Source: Fidelibacterota bacterium
GTDB taxonomy: Bacteria > Fidelibacterota > Marinisomatia > SCGC-AAA003-L08 > TS1B11
Assembly: GCA_022564085.1 (NCBI GenBank)
Contig: JADFMC010000163.1
Coordinates: 1-5,220 of the forward strand
Direction of reading: 5' to 3'
Length of the DNA: 5,220 nt
In this document: in pieces, positions 4,795-5,220 of the stretch
Numbering within the stretch: position 1 is the first letter of the stretch
Layout: every line of letters starts with the position of its first letter
Translations under genes and position numbers: made by a program
Notes under the pieces: model-generated
The model's input: the letters and a program-made list of their open reading frames with translations, nothing else
Database searches by the model: none
What the model was told of the DNA's origin: nothing

Positions 4795-5220
4795 ATGAAT
4801 GCCCGCCCCAGATTGAGTACCCACGAGAAAGCCCAGGAAAACCGCCGCCAAATCCTGGAGTCGGCTGAAAGGGTCTTTGCCCGCAAGGGTTTCGACGGGG
4901 CCAACATGCGGGAGATCGCCGCCGCCGCCGGGGTGAACAAGTTCATGTTATACTACCATTTCGACGACAAGCAGACCCTCTTCGACCGGGTGTTGGAGGC
5001 CATTACCAGGCCGGTCTTCCGTAAACTGACCGATACCATCGATGGCGCGGCTTCGTTGGAGGAGGCCATAGGTGATGTGTACGATCTATACACCCGGCTG
5101 TTCGCAAAGAATGGGGGGCGCATGCGCTCCTTTATGGCTCGCGAGATTGCCGCCGGTGCTCCCCGGGCCAGCAAACTATTCAAATTAAGGTTACCGGCAA
5201 TATTCGATCATTGGGCGCCA
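4795..5220 (+). CDS. TetR/AcrR-family transcriptional regulator, N-terminal part (cut by window end)
   Basis: 142 codons run open from the ATG at 4795 to the window edge; the family is usually about 190-220 residues, so roughly 50-80 are missing. The DNA-binding domain is at about residues 14-63: helix 1 ENRRQILESAERVFARKGF (15-33), then MREIAAAAGV (38-47) and the recognition helix with NKFMLYYHFDDKQTLF (48-63), the classic TetR signature. From about residue 64 the ligand-binding, dimerising helical domain begins, and its diverse sequence gives no clue to the ligand. The start has no Shine-Dalgarno sequence, and the predicted leader is about 12 nt. Two palindromes overlap or flank its promoter, so autorepression is likely. 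The divergent lipoprotein gene, or genes beyond the window to the right, are the candidate targets. Confidence 0.92.
   Translation, partial: MNARPRLSTHEKAQENRRQILESAERVFARKGFDGANMREIAAAAGVNKFMLYYHFDDKQTLFDRVLEAITRPVFRKLTDTIDGAASLEEAIGDVYDLYTRLFAKNGGRMRSFMAREIAAGAPRASKLFKLRLPAIFDHWAP

Noticed and set aside
1..5220. tRNA, rRNA, CRISPR array, insertion sequence or integrase attachment site
   Set aside because: No regularly spaced repeats, cloverleaf-like sequence, transposase motif or terminal inverted repeats were found when reading through the window.

Overview
This is a bacterial chromosomal window of fairly high GC content with tightly packed genes, carrying three complete genes and two cut by the window edges. 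The -35/-10-like promoters and Shine-Dalgarno sites fit a bacterium. A cysteine lipobox with Ala at +2 is compatible with a diderm. Sequence alone does not fix the phylum. The glutamate dehydrogenase is of the hexameric type with a PAPD loop, shared by archaea and many bacteria. The orphan PEP-synthase-like protein is of a kind I recall from Bacteroidota, deltaproteobacteria and related environmental lineages. A taxon in that broad group is only a guess.

Layout, left to right on the + strand: the last 38 codons of dTDP-4-dehydrorhamnose 3,5-epimerase (2-118); a 184-bp spacer with two hairpins and a candidate promoter; glutamate dehydrogenase (303-1553); a 128-bp spacer able to fold into hairpins; and a 772-residue protein with a PEP synthase/pyruvate phosphate dikinase nucleotide-binding domain (1682-4000). 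That last gene most likely starts at a GTG at 1682, not at the upstream TTG at 1544. On the - strand, converging after only 14 bp, is a predicted lipoprotein of unknown function (4015-4611). A 183-bp divergent region follows, then the N-terminal 142 residues of a TetR/AcrR-family repressor (4795 to the window end).

Functional reading: the dehydrogenase interconverts glutamate with 2-oxoglutarate plus ammonium. The downstream gene lies in the same direction and could be co-transcribed. It keeps the nucleotide-binding signature residues of PEP synthase/PPDK but lacks the phosphohistidine swivelling domain and the PEP/pyruvate TIM barrel, so it cannot be a normal PEP synthase. It ends in a separate module with a GPGRWGS motif. 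Its activity is unknown and it is the most intriguing protein here.

The best-supported regulatory signal is upstream of the TetR gene: two 22-bp imperfect palindromes with the same left half, 31 bp apart. The proximal one occupies the spacer of a good TTGACT/TAAATT promoter. This is what an autoregulated TetR gene looks like. The divergent lipoprotein gene may be under the same control, but that is an inference.

No tRNA, rRNA, CRISPR array, insertion sequence or attachment site was seen.
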